This document shows positions 5,794 to 12,608 of a stretch of 15,137 nt of DNA, piece by piece; within the stretch, counting starts at the first letter, position 1, and each line of letters begins with the position of its first letter. This DNA is from an uncultured Oscillospiraceae bacterium. GTDB taxonomy: Bacteria; Bacillota; Clostridia; Oscillospirales; Oscillospiraceae. Below the pieces are notes generated by a model. It was not told the DNA's origin. It ran no database searches and worked only from the letters and a program-made list of their open reading frames with translations. Location of the stretch: positions 1-15,137 of the forward strand of contig CAKTPR010000054.1 in assembly GCA_934591725.1 (NCBI GenBank), written 5' to 3'. The translations under genes and the position numbers were made by a program.

Positions 5794-6717
5794 TTATTTG
5801 TCCTCCCTGCCGCAGATACGGGAAATGATGTATCTCGGTCTGCCCTTTATCTCGTCATAGATGCGGGCGATATAGTAGCCGATTATGCCGAGGCTTATCA
5901 TGATGACGCTCGCCGAGAAAAGCAGCAGGAGAATTACCGTCGTGAACCCGCCGAGGGCGACGCCGGAAATCTTCTGCACCAGCGCGATGATTCCGAGCAC
6001 GACCGACACCGCCAGCATGATGAGGCCGAGCACGGTGACAATGTGCAGCGGTGCGGAGGAGAAGGAGCTGATATTCGTCAGCGCATATTTGATGAGCGAC
6101 TTTGTCGACCACTTGCTCACGCCCTCGGTGCGCTCCTGCACGCAGTAGCTGACGCTGGTCTTCTTATAGCCGACCCAGAACGAGAGCGCGCGGAAGAACA
6201 CGTTGCGCTCCGGCAGGCTGTTGAGCGTGTCGACGACCTTGCGGTCGAGGAGCTTGAAGTCCGACGAGGAGGACATATCCATCCCCGTGGCCTTGCTGAT
6301 GAGCCCATAGAAGCTGTTGGCGGCGAACTTGTGCAGCCCGCTCTCCTCGCCGCGGTCTTCCTTGATGCCCTCGACGACCTCATAGCCCTGCTCCCAGAGC
6401 CGGTACATCTCAACTATCTTCTCCGGCGGGTGCTGCAGGTCACAGTCGATGACGACGCAGCAGTCGCCCTTCGCCTGCTCCAGCCCCGCGAACATCGCGG
6501 CCTCCTTGCCGAAGTTGCGGCTGAAGTGTACGCCGACGACGTGGCTGTCCTTTTCGGCGGCCTCGTTTATCTGCGCCCATGTGCTGTCACGGGAGCCGTC
6601 GTCAATGAACAGCAGCTCATAGTCGATCTTCTCCGGCTGGAGAATTTCTGACATGCGCTCCGTCGCCTTGGCGATCATTTTTTCTTCATTATAGGAAGGC
6701 AGGATCACGGAAAGCAT
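5794..6717 (-). CDS. GtrB/DPM1-like GT2 glycosyltransferase (polyprenyl-phosphate sugar synthase)
   Basis: The start chosen is ATG 6717: GAGGTG (6724-6729, - strand) lies exactly 6 bases ahead. A GTG at 6726 lies inside that ribosome site and is a poorer start. The product has 307 residues. The N-terminal GT-A fold shows SVILPSYNEE (3-12), IDDGSRDSTW (38-47), FSRNFGKEAAMFAGLEQA (65-82) and the metal-binding DCDLQHP (91-97). Two C-terminal membrane spans (about 224-246 and 259-284) precede a basic tail. This layout is that of GtrB/CsbB-like enzymes, which transfer a sugar from a nucleotide donor to undecaprenyl phosphate on the inner face of the membrane. The next gene is a GtrA-like flippase candidate and the preceding one a GT-C transferase. 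The ribosome site overlaps the TGA of the GT-C gene. Confidence 0.88.
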   Translation of the reverse strand: MLSVILPSYNEEKMIAKATERMSEILQPEKIDYELLFIDDGSRDSTWAQINEAAEKDSHVVGVHFSRNFGKEAAMFAGLEQAKGDCCVVIDCDLQHPPEKIVEMYRLWEQGYEVVEGIKEDRGEESGLHKFAANSFYGLISKATGMDMSSSSDFKLLDRKVVDTLNSLPERNVFFRALSFWVGYKKTSVSYCVQERTEGVSKWSTKSLIKYALTNISSFSSAPLHIVTVLGLIMLAVSVVLGIIALVQKISGVALGGFTTVILLLLFSASVIMISLGIIGYYIARIYDEIKGRPRYIISRICGREDK

Positions 6718-6727
6718 TTTTCGCACC

Positions 6728-8308
6728 TCACTTGGAAATCAGATATGTTGCGCTCAGACCGTTCTGGTACAGCAGCTCCGCCTTGTCGTAATCGGAGCTG
6801 TCCGCGAGCGCGGAGATAATTTTATCGGGGTCATAGCCGCTCGACCAGAACTCGCTTATGTCCACATAGGCGACGAACTCGTCCGCGCCGCCGACATAGT
6901 TAAGCGCGCCGGTGAGCTCGGTATCGTCGCTCACATAGAAATCGTCAAAGGCCATGAGCTGAAGCAGATCCTGCGTGATGGCCTCGAACCTGTTGTCGGA
7001 GAAGTAGACGCATTTGTCGTCCGAATGTTCCGCGACCATCGCGTCATACTCCGCGTACTCCGGGTAGAGATAATCCGGCGGGGCGCAGCGCGCCTGCCAG
7101 AGCGCCAGCGCCATGATGGCGAGCAGCGCCGCCGTCTTTATAAGTCCCTCCCGCTCAAAGCTGCCGAGGGTCTGCTCCAGCAGGTACAGCAGCAGGCACG
7201 CCGCCAGCACAAAGGCCGGGACGAGGTTATAGATATACCGCGGCTCATCCACCGGGGAGATGAGCGCGACTATCACGAACACGATGAGTGCCGGGACTAT
7301 GAGCACCAGCGCGCGCAGGTCAAATTTTCTGTCCTTTGCCGCCGCTCTGAACTTTTTGAAATATACGCAGAGTGCAATTACCGCCAGCAGCGCGATGATT
7401 ATCGCCGCCTTGAGTCCGTGCGTCACAAAGCTTATAAAGGTCTTGAGCCTGACGGGGTACTGCGCGAAGCTGCGCAGGTTCTCCATCGCGTTTCCGCCGG
7501 AGACGAGCTTGTCGGCAAAGAGATGGTCGAGACAGGCCGGGAACACGAGCAGCAGCCCCAGTACGCCGACAAGCGCGCAGGGCACGAACCACGCCAGCGC
7601 CTTGTATTCCTTCTTCACCAGCGCGTATATCACATATGCCGCGCAGAGGAAGAAGGCATAGAACACGAAGTAATACTGCGTTATAAGCCCCGCCAGCAGC
7701 ACAAGGCCGGTAAGGACGCAGTACTTCGGCCTGAACTCCCGCATCAGGCAGGCGATCAAATACATCAGCACGACTGTGATGAGCGTCAGGAGCATGTACA
7801 TACGGATCATCACGAAGGCCGACATGCCTATCACGCTCAGCCCGTAGAGCACAGCTGCGGCTGCACCGTTATTGGCGCTCCAGCCGAGCTTCCGCACGGT
7901 CTTATACAGCACGAACATCGTGAGCATATACAGCACATAGTTGAGCGCAAGCCCCGTCCACTTGCTGAAGGTGTCCGGGAACAGCGAGCAGACGGCGTTC
8001 AGCAGCCAGTAGTGCAGCGGCGGGTGAACGTCATGCACCTGATTATAATAGACGGAACCGACATCGAAGCGCTCCCCGTCCGTCACGGCGACGTAGTCGA
8101 AAAGCTCCTGCCGTGTGAAGGTCTTGCCGACCATTTCCCCGTCCTTTATGTCGGTCAGGAACGGGGCATAGTGGCTGTTCGACAGGCCGTAGGCATATAT
8201 CTCGTCAATGAACATGCCGGATTTGCGCCCGGCAAACATAAAGCACACTCCCGTGACTATCACAAAAACAAGCACCAGCGCCCAATAGCGGCGGAATTTT
8301 TCTTTCAT
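6728..8308 (-). CDS. Polytopic GT-C glycosyltransferase (PMT/ArnT-like)
   Basis: The 526-residue membrane protein starts at ATG 8308, with AGGAG upstream. The first span (about 9-27) is followed by an outside loop with the acidic pair D35-E36 (SGMFIDEIYAYG), where GT-C enzymes hold their catalytic acid. VHPPLHYWLL (94-103) matches the conserved HPPL segment of the PMT_2/ArnT group, and EPRYIYNLVPAF (355-366) the arginine-containing late loop. About ten further spans follow, up to around residue 405, then an outside tail of about 120 residues. Such enzymes use lipid-linked sugars outside the membrane. As first gene of an operon with GtrB- and GtrA-like genes it would be the acceptor-specific transferase of a three-component system. 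Sugar and acceptor (wall polymer, lipid or protein) cannot be read from the sequence. This acceptor-specific component is normally the most variable one. Confidence 0.82.
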   Translation of the reverse strand: MKEKFRRYWALVLVFVIVTGVCFMFAGRKSGMFIDEIYAYGLSNSHYAPFLTDIKDGEMVGKTFTRQELFDYVAVTDGERFDVGSVYYNQVHDVHPPLHYWLLNAVCSLFPDTFSKWTGLALNYVLYMLTMFVLYKTVRKLGWSANNGAAAAVLYGLSVIGMSAFVMIRMYMLLTLITVVLMYLIACLMREFRPKYCVLTGLVLLAGLITQYYFVFYAFFLCAAYVIYALVKKEYKALAWFVPCALVGVLGLLLVFPACLDHLFADKLVSGGNAMENLRSFAQYPVRLKTFISFVTHGLKAAIIIALLAVIALCVYFKKFRAAAKDRKFDLRALVLIVPALIVFVIVALISPVDEPRYIYNLVPAFVLAACLLLYLLEQTLGSFEREGLIKTAALLAIMALALWQARCAPPDYLYPEYAEYDAMVAEHSDDKCVYFSDNRFEAITQDLLQLMAFDDFYVSDDTELTGALNYVGGADEFVAYVDISEFWSSGYDPDKIISALADSSDYDKAELLYQNGLSATYLISK

Positions 8309-8349
8309 TAAAACTCTCCTGATTATAGTACATTATAATACAGATTAAC

Positions 8350-8378
8350 AGTATAATCCATTTCCCGCCGTTTCGCAA
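8350..8378 (-). promoter_or_regulatory. Promoter of the Gtr-type glycosylation operon
   Basis: On the - strand, TTGCGA (8373-8378) and TATACT (8350-8355) are separated by 17 bases, giving a leader of about 35 bases before the ATG at 8308. A second TATAAT on the - strand (8332-8337) lies closer to the gene but has no good -35. Confidence 0.6.
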
Positions 8379-8404
8379 CAGTTTTGGTTCAATTGAAGTA
8401 AAGT

Positions 8405-8432
8405 AAACGGGCACGCCGCGGCGTGCCCGTTT
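8405..8432 (-). terminator. Perfect 28-bp palindrome ending the ymfF-ymfH-lgt operon
   Basis: AAACGGGCACGCCG (8405-8418) is the exact reverse complement of 8419-8432. It begins 13 bases after the stop of the acidic-tailed protein gene. On the - strand the hairpin ends in GTTTACTTTACTTC, a broken T-tract, so termination is likely though not textbook. It also insulates the Gtr promoter immediately downstream. Confidence 0.7.
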
Positions 8433-8445
8433 GTTAAGTTATCGC

Positions 8446-8913
8446 TTATTCCTTGTCGTCGTCCTTCTCGACGGTGATCTCTATCTCGATGCCGTCCTCG
8501 TCGTCGGCTGCGGTGCCGTCGTCCTCGGTGGCGTCGACGACGGACTCAAAGTCCGCGTCCTCTGCGGGAGCGGTCTCGGCGGCGAACTCGTCCTTCATCG
8601 CCTGGATCTGCGCCTGCTTACCGTTGATGCTCTCGATGAGCGCGGCGGCCTGCTCGAACAGGGGTGCGAAGAAGCCCTCAGGAGCGTCCTTCGCCTGGTC
8701 GTAGTACAGGCGGCCGATCTCGGCGTAGACGCGCTTGAGCTCCTCAGAGTCGCCGTTTATCTCCAGAGAGAGCTTTGCCATCTGGCCATAGGACTTTGCG
8801 CGGTTCGCGCCGTGCTCGTATATGTCCTTGATAGCGCCGCTGTCCGCGACTTCCTTGACTTTGCCGACAATGTTATTGAGAGTGCCGGTGATGATGTCCT
8901 TATAATCTGCCAT
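8446..8913 (-). CDS. Small helical protein with acidic tail, coupled to lgt
   Basis: The start chosen is ATG 8913, giving 155 residues, because GGAGG lies about 7 bases ahead. Longer in-frame starts run inside lgt and give a basic, non-protein-like N-terminus. Residues 1-112 look all-helical with coiled-coil character (VGKVKEVADS, EELKRVYAEIGRLYYDQAKD at 57-76, ALIESINGKQAQIQAMKDEF at 91-110). Residues 113-155 are a low-complexity tail crowded with Asp and Glu. The helical core recalls small Clostridia proteins with an EIGRLYYE-type helix that often end in a zinc ribbon; this one has no cysteines and ends in the acidic tail. There is no signal peptide or membrane span. Its ATG lies one base beyond the lgt stop, so translation is probably coupled. 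Function unknown. Confidence 0.82.
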   Translation of the reverse strand: MADYKDIITGTLNNIVGKVKEVADSGAIKDIYEHGANRAKSYGQMAKLSLEINGDSEELKRVYAEIGRLYYDQAKDAPEGFFAPLFEQAAALIESINGKQAQIQAMKDEFAAETAPAEDADFESVVDATEDDGTAADDEDGIEIEITVEKDDDKE

Positions 8914-8914
8914 G

Positions 8915-9841
8915 TTATTTTTCCTCCGTTTCGTTGTCTGCTTCTGTCTGTTCCTCGCCGCCGTCTGCCGCTGCCGTCTCCTGCATAACGCGGTTGACAT
9001 AGAGCTTCTCCGGCGGGTGCTCGCGGCGTCCCTGAATGATGAGGTACGCCAGAGCTATTATCACAAGCGCTATTGAAAGCCCCTGCGAAACACGTATGTT
9101 GGTAGCGCCGATATATAGGCTGTCGGTGCGCAGCCCCTCTATCCATGTGCGGCCTATGCCGTAGAGCAGGAAATAGAGCGTGATGCACTGCCCGTCAAAG
9201 CTGCGCTTGCCCTTTCTCTCAAAGATGATGAGGAAGATCAGAATGCACAGGTTCCACAGGCTCTCATAAAGAAAGGTCGGGTGGACATATATCGTGCTGC
9301 CGTCGGGCGCGATGAGTCCCATGCGGCAGAAGATATCCGTCTGCGCGCCGAATGCCTCGCGGTTCATGAAGTTTCCCCATCGGCCGAGTATCTGCCCGAT
9401 CAGCAGGCCGTAGCACAGCAGGTCGAGCATTGCGCCGAGCGGTATCTTCTTTCTGCGGCACACAAGCCATATCACGAGTATCCCGGCGATGACGCCGCCA
9501 TAAATGGCAAGTCCGCCGTTGTGGATAGCGAATATCTCGTTCGGGTGCTGGACGTAGTAATCCAGCCGGAAGAGCACGTAGTACAGCCGCGCGCCGATTA
9601 TCGCCGTCGGGATGAGCCATATCATCACGTCGTACACGCTGTCCTGATCTATGCCGAAGCGGCGGCTGTTGTGCGAGCAGTAGAGTATGCCGAGGATGAA
9701 GCCGAGGCCGATGATGACGCCGTAGAAATATATGTCCATTCCGAACACTGTGAAGTAGGACGGCGGGTTTATCGTGAGGTTTCCAAGCATCGGGAAAGTT
9801 ATCGCGGAATCACGCTGGATGGTTTGCACAAGGGGCTGCAT
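8915..9841 (-). CDS. lgt: Prolipoprotein diacylglyceryl transferase
   Basis: The 308-residue integral membrane enzyme moves a diacylglyceryl group from phosphatidylglycerol to the lipobox cysteine of prolipoproteins. The start is ATG 9841, with AGAAGGT (9851-9857, - strand) at 9 bases. Family motifs are all present: IHNGGLAIYGG (106-116) with the essential His, GRWGNFMNREAFG (153-165, the Lgt signature with R154), HPTFLYES (187-194) and GRTWIEGLRTDSL (230-242). Seven or so membrane spans are visible. After the last span (about 255-270) there is a polar, Glu-rich tail of about 38 residues. It lies 26 bases after the ymfH-like stop and one base before the acidic-tailed protein, in a four-gene operon. 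Identification is firm. Confidence 0.95.
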   Translation of the reverse strand: MQPLVQTIQRDSAITFPMLGNLTINPPSYFTVFGMDIYFYGVIIGLGFILGILYCSHNSRRFGIDQDSVYDVMIWLIPTAIIGARLYYVLFRLDYYVQHPNEIFAIHNGGLAIYGGVIAGILVIWLVCRRKKIPLGAMLDLLCYGLLIGQILGRWGNFMNREAFGAQTDIFCRMGLIAPDGSTIYVHPTFLYESLWNLCILIFLIIFERKGKRSFDGQCITLYFLLYGIGRTWIEGLRTDSLYIGATNIRVSQGLSIALVIIALAYLIIQGRREHPPEKLYVNRVMQETAAADGGEEQTEADNETEEK

Positions 9842-9867
9842 AGCTTTTTTACCTTCTTATTCTGTTT

Positions 9868-11151
9868 CTATAGGATGCTTTTAGGTTCTATCACTGACAT
9901 TGCCAGTCTCTCGCGGCAGAGGTTTTCTGCGGCGAAGCGGCGGCACTCCTCGGCCGTGACCGATTCGAGCAGGCGGAACGCGTCGAGCGCGCAGTAGCCG
10001 TCGAGAAGCCCCATCGCCATCGAGACGCAGACATTGTCGAAATCCTCAAGTCCGCGCAGTCTCGCACCAAGGGACGCGCGCTTGGCGCGCTCGAAGCTCC
10101 CGGCGTCAAAGCCTTCGGCCGCGATGCGCGCGACCTCGCGGGAGAGCTCATCGAGTATCTTTTCCGGTTCGCGGCTCTCGCCGCCGATGATGACTGTTCC
10201 CGTCCCGGCGGAGAAGTCCGTCTCATAGTCAAAGTCCACGCTGAGAAGCCCGTCGGCGTAGAGCCTCGTGTAGAACGGGGAGGACGAGCCGCAGAGCATC
10301 CTCAGGCACAGCGCGGCGACAAGGTGCTGCCGGAGCGCAGCCTCGCCGCGCTCGGCGCAGTCGAGCTTTGCGCCGATGAAAAACTGCGGCGCTGAGACCT
10401 CGCCCTGCACGCGGCAGAGCCTTTCGCGCGGAAGCGGCGATTCCTTCTCGCCGAAGTCCGCCGCGGGGATCTCCGCACGCTCCTTCGGAAGCTCCTCCTC
10501 CGCGATGCGCGCGACGGTATCCGGGTCGACGCAGCCCTCCACGCAGAGCACCATGTTCGACGGGGCATAGAAAACGCGGTGGCAGTCGTAAAGCGTCTGC
10601 GCGGTGATATGGGATATGCTCTCCACCGTCCCGGCAACGCGGTCGCGTATCGGGTGATGGTCATAGAGCAGGCCGAGTAGGTTATAGTAGACGACCATGC
10701 CGGGGTTATCCTCGCCCATGAGTATCTCCTGCGTGATTATCCCCTGCTCCTTTGCGACCGTCTCATCCGTGAAATACGGGGTCGACACAAAGTGCAGCAG
10801 CATCCGCAGGTTCTCCTCAAAGCCCTCGGTACACTGGAAGTAATAGCAGGTCACGCCGCTTGAGGTGAAAGCATTGGGGTCGGCGCCGTTTGCCGAGAGT
10901 ATGCTCAAGGCGTTATCCCCGTTCGGCAGGTCGAACATCTTGTGTTCGAGGTAGTGCGCAACGCCCGCGGGCGTGTCGACGGTGCGCCCGTCTATCGTGA
11001 AGCGGCGGTGCGCCCCGCCGTAATTTGTCATGAACGCGGCATAGCAGGTGGAGAAATCCTTCTTCGGTATCACCCTTATCTCAAGGCCGTTCGGGAGCAC
11101 CGTGCTGTAAAGCTTCTCGCCGATCTCAGGGTATTCATGCAGTTTCATCAT
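9868..11151 (-). CDS. ymfH: M16 zinc peptidase-like protein, YmfH type
   Basis: The 427-residue protein starts at ATG 11151, with a GGAGG site about 9 bases ahead and a 17-base overlap with the upstream gene. The M16 (inverzincin) zinc motif HxxEH is intact at H66-E69-H70 (AHYLEHKMFD). The likely third ligand is E142 in GIITQEILMGEDNPG. NGADPNAFTSSGVTCYYFQ (88-106) and the VFYAPSNMVLCVEG strand are also typical. In Bacillus subtilis the YmfF/YmfH pair has been linked to the 5-aminopentanol modification of elongation factor P, and current annotations carry that name; the exact role of the pair is not settled. Paired active and inactive M16 subunits commonly work as heterodimers, which fits this gene order. 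I cannot see an efp or ymfI gene in the window, so the EF-P link is by homology only. Confidence 0.85.
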   Translation of the reverse strand: MMKLHEYPEIGEKLYSTVLPNGLEIRVIPKKDFSTCYAAFMTNYGGAHRRFTIDGRTVDTPAGVAHYLEHKMFDLPNGDNALSILSANGADPNAFTSSGVTCYYFQCTEGFEENLRMLLHFVSTPYFTDETVAKEQGIITQEILMGEDNPGMVVYYNLLGLLYDHHPIRDRVAGTVESISHITAQTLYDCHRVFYAPSNMVLCVEGCVDPDTVARIAEEELPKERAEIPAADFGEKESPLPRERLCRVQGEVSAPQFFIGAKLDCAERGEAALRQHLVAALCLRMLCGSSSPFYTRLYADGLLSVDFDYETDFSAGTGTVIIGGESREPEKILDELSREVARIAAEGFDAGSFERAKRASLGARLRGLEDFDNVCVSMAMGLLDGYCALDAFRLLESVTAEECRRFAAENLCRERLAMSVIEPKSIL

Positions 11152-12442
11152 CGCTGCCGTCCTCCTCTCCGCTTCCCTTGAGGAAGTATATAAGGTCGCA
11201 CTCTATCGATTTGGCGATAGCCTGGACGTCCTCCTTCGTGACGTCCTCCGCCAGCGCCGCAAGCTCTGCCGGGCCGTAGTCGAGCCCGTCTATCGCCTGC
11301 GAGAGGTAGAAGCCCTCAAGCTCGCCTATGCTGTCCTGCTCCGCGCGCATGTCTGAGGCGACAGTCTTTTTCGCCGAGCGCAGCTCATCGTCGGTGATCT
11401 CGCCCCGGCGGACGCTGTCAAGCTGCGCGAGTATCTCATCGCGCGCGGCCTCCATCTTGTCAAACTCGATGCCCGAGGAGACGAACATTACCCCCTTCTG
11501 CAGAGACAGGATCGAGCTTGCGTAATAGCACAGAGACAGCTTTTCGCGCACGTTCATAAAGAGCTTGCTCGTAGCGATGCTGCCGTAGACGGCGTTGAAG
11601 ACAAAGAGCGCCGGGATGTTCCGCTCCTCCATGCACTCGCCGAGGCGGAAGCCGAGGACGAGCTTGCCCTGCGTCACGTCCATCTCCTCTTCCACGAAGC
11701 GGACGTGATCCTCCACCGCGTTCATGCGCACGTCGGTGCCGATGTCGTAATCTATCTCGCCGCGCGGCATTGCGGAGAACGCCTCGCGCATCGCATCGGA
11801 CACGGTCTTGAAGCCGGTCTTGCCGCAATAGAATATCTCGACCGGGCAGGTCTGGATAAGCTCGCGGTAGTGCCGGGTCAGCTTTTTATAATGGATGTTC
11901 TCGGCCTCGCTCTCGCTGCCGAATTGGCTGACGGCGAAGTCCTCATAGCAGCACATCTCCTCTATGCAGCGCATGAGGGCGTATCTGCGCTTGTCGTTCA
12001 CGCGGCTGCGGATGATATAGAGGAGCTTTTCGCGCTCGCTGTCCACATACTGCGGCAGCAGCAGGCCGCCGCGCGTGACGGGATCGAGCAGCAGCTGCGC
12101 CATGAGCGCGCAGGTGTCGCCCAGCAGCGCCTCTCCGCCGGGCAGATAGTCCGGCTCCGGGAAGCTGCCATAAAAGCCGATGCCCTGAATTTCTCCTATG
12201 CGCCGCACGACCGGTTCCACCGCCGCGCCGTAAAGCTCGTCCATCCTGCGCGACAGCTGCTCCATATCGCTGTAGCGTGTAGTGCCGCGGCGCAGCACGT
12301 ATGGTATGATCGCATTCATCGCCGCGGTCTCGCGCCGCAGCTGTGTGAGCAGTGTGACGCTCATGCAGGCGGTCTTGAATTTGTCGGAACGCAGATGACT
12401 CAGAAACACGCCGGGCATAAGCTCGGTTCTGTTAAATTCCAT
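11135..12442 (-). CDS. ymfF: Inactive M16 family subunit, YmfF type
   Basis: The 435-residue protein starts at ATG 12442, with GGAGGTG close upstream. It has the M16 fold order: an N-terminal domain (IIPYVLRRGTTRYSDMEQLSRRMDELYGA, 45-73) and a C-terminal domain with the substrate-binding Arg-Tyr element VREKLSLCYYASS (298-310). The HxxEH zinc motif is absent: the place where it would lie reads IIPYVLRRGT. This matches the catalytically dead partner of an M16 pair. The following ymfH-like gene overlaps it by 17 bases and has the intact zinc site, so a heterodimer is probable. The C-terminus is acidic (EEDGSDDETA). It is the first gene of the operon and sits 30 bases from an extended -10 promoter. 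Confidence 0.83.
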   Translation of the reverse strand: MEFNRTELMPGVFLSHLRSDKFKTACMSVTLLTQLRRETAAMNAIIPYVLRRGTTRYSDMEQLSRRMDELYGAAVEPVVRRIGEIQGIGFYGSFPEPDYLPGGEALLGDTCALMAQLLLDPVTRGGLLLPQYVDSEREKLLYIIRSRVNDKRRYALMRCIEEMCCYEDFAVSQFGSESEAENIHYKKLTRHYRELIQTCPVEIFYCGKTGFKTVSDAMREAFSAMPRGEIDYDIGTDVRMNAVEDHVRFVEEEMDVTQGKLVLGFRLGECMEERNIPALFVFNAVYGSIATSKLFMNVREKLSLCYYASSILSLQKGVMFVSSGIEFDKMEAARDEILAQLDSVRRGEITDDELRSAKKTVASDMRAEQDSIGELEGFYLSQAIDGLDYGPAELAALAEDVTKEDVQAIAKSIECDLIYFLKGSGEEDGSDDETA

Positions 12443-12471
12443 GTGGCACCTCCGCGATTTTTCTTATCATA

Positions 12472-12480
12472 ATTATACCA
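12472..12480 (-). promoter_or_regulatory. Extended -10 promoter of the ymfF-ymfH-lgt operon
   Basis: On the - strand the sequence reads TGGTATAAT, i.e. a TGN element directly before a consensus TATAAT (12472-12477). No good -35 lies at 16-18 bases, which fits an extended -10 promoter. The predicted leader is about 20-25 bases and contains the GGAGGTG site of ymfF. The only other sequence between this and the GH94 stop at 12609 is AT-rich with short dyads. Confidence 0.6.
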
Positions 12481-12488
12481 CCCGCAGT

Positions 12489-12560
12489 CTTGAAATGGTA
12501 GAACTATTTGTTAATTACAGGAAATTTAAGGCGGCTGAATATATGCCGCGGCATTTCAAG
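12489..12560. repeat. 9-bp inverted repeat flanking the ymfF promoter region
   Basis: CTTGAAATG (12489-12497) and CATTTCAAG (12552-12560) are exact inverted copies 54 bases apart. The left arm covers the -35 region of the ymfF promoter. Between the arms lies a 12-bp perfect palindrome ATGCCGCGGCAT (12543-12554), overlapping the right arm. A looping operator is imaginable; chance is also possible. Confidence 0.3.
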
Positions 12561-12608
12561 CCCTCGCTGACTGAGGGGATAAAAACGTTTGTTTCCCGGC
12601 GCAGTCAG

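Noticed and set aside
5635..6651. A 338-residue + strand frame opposite the GT2 and GtrA-like genes
   Set aside because: It is antisense to recognisable glycosyltransferase motifs, and its composition (Asp/Arg/Glu/Ala rich without domains) is that of a shadow frame.
7025..8311. A 428-residue + strand frame opposite the GT-C gene
   Set aside because: It is His/Arg/Gln-rich, the complement of hydrophobic membrane codons, with no ribosome site or domain. It was examined as a possible antisense gene and discarded.
8431..8988. A 185-residue + strand Val/Leu-rich frame opposite the acidic-tailed protein
   Set aside because: It is the reverse complement of Asp/Glu/Lys codons and starts inside the terminator palindrome.
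11705..12472. A 255-residue + strand frame opposite ymfF
   Set aside because: It is antisense to a clear M16 protein, has no domain and no ribosome site.
12561..12608. Possible terminator after the GH94 gene (CCCTC/GAGGG and CTGACTG/CAGTCAG dyads)
   Set aside because: The stems are 5-7 bp, one with a loop of almost 30 bases, and no T-run follows on the - strand.
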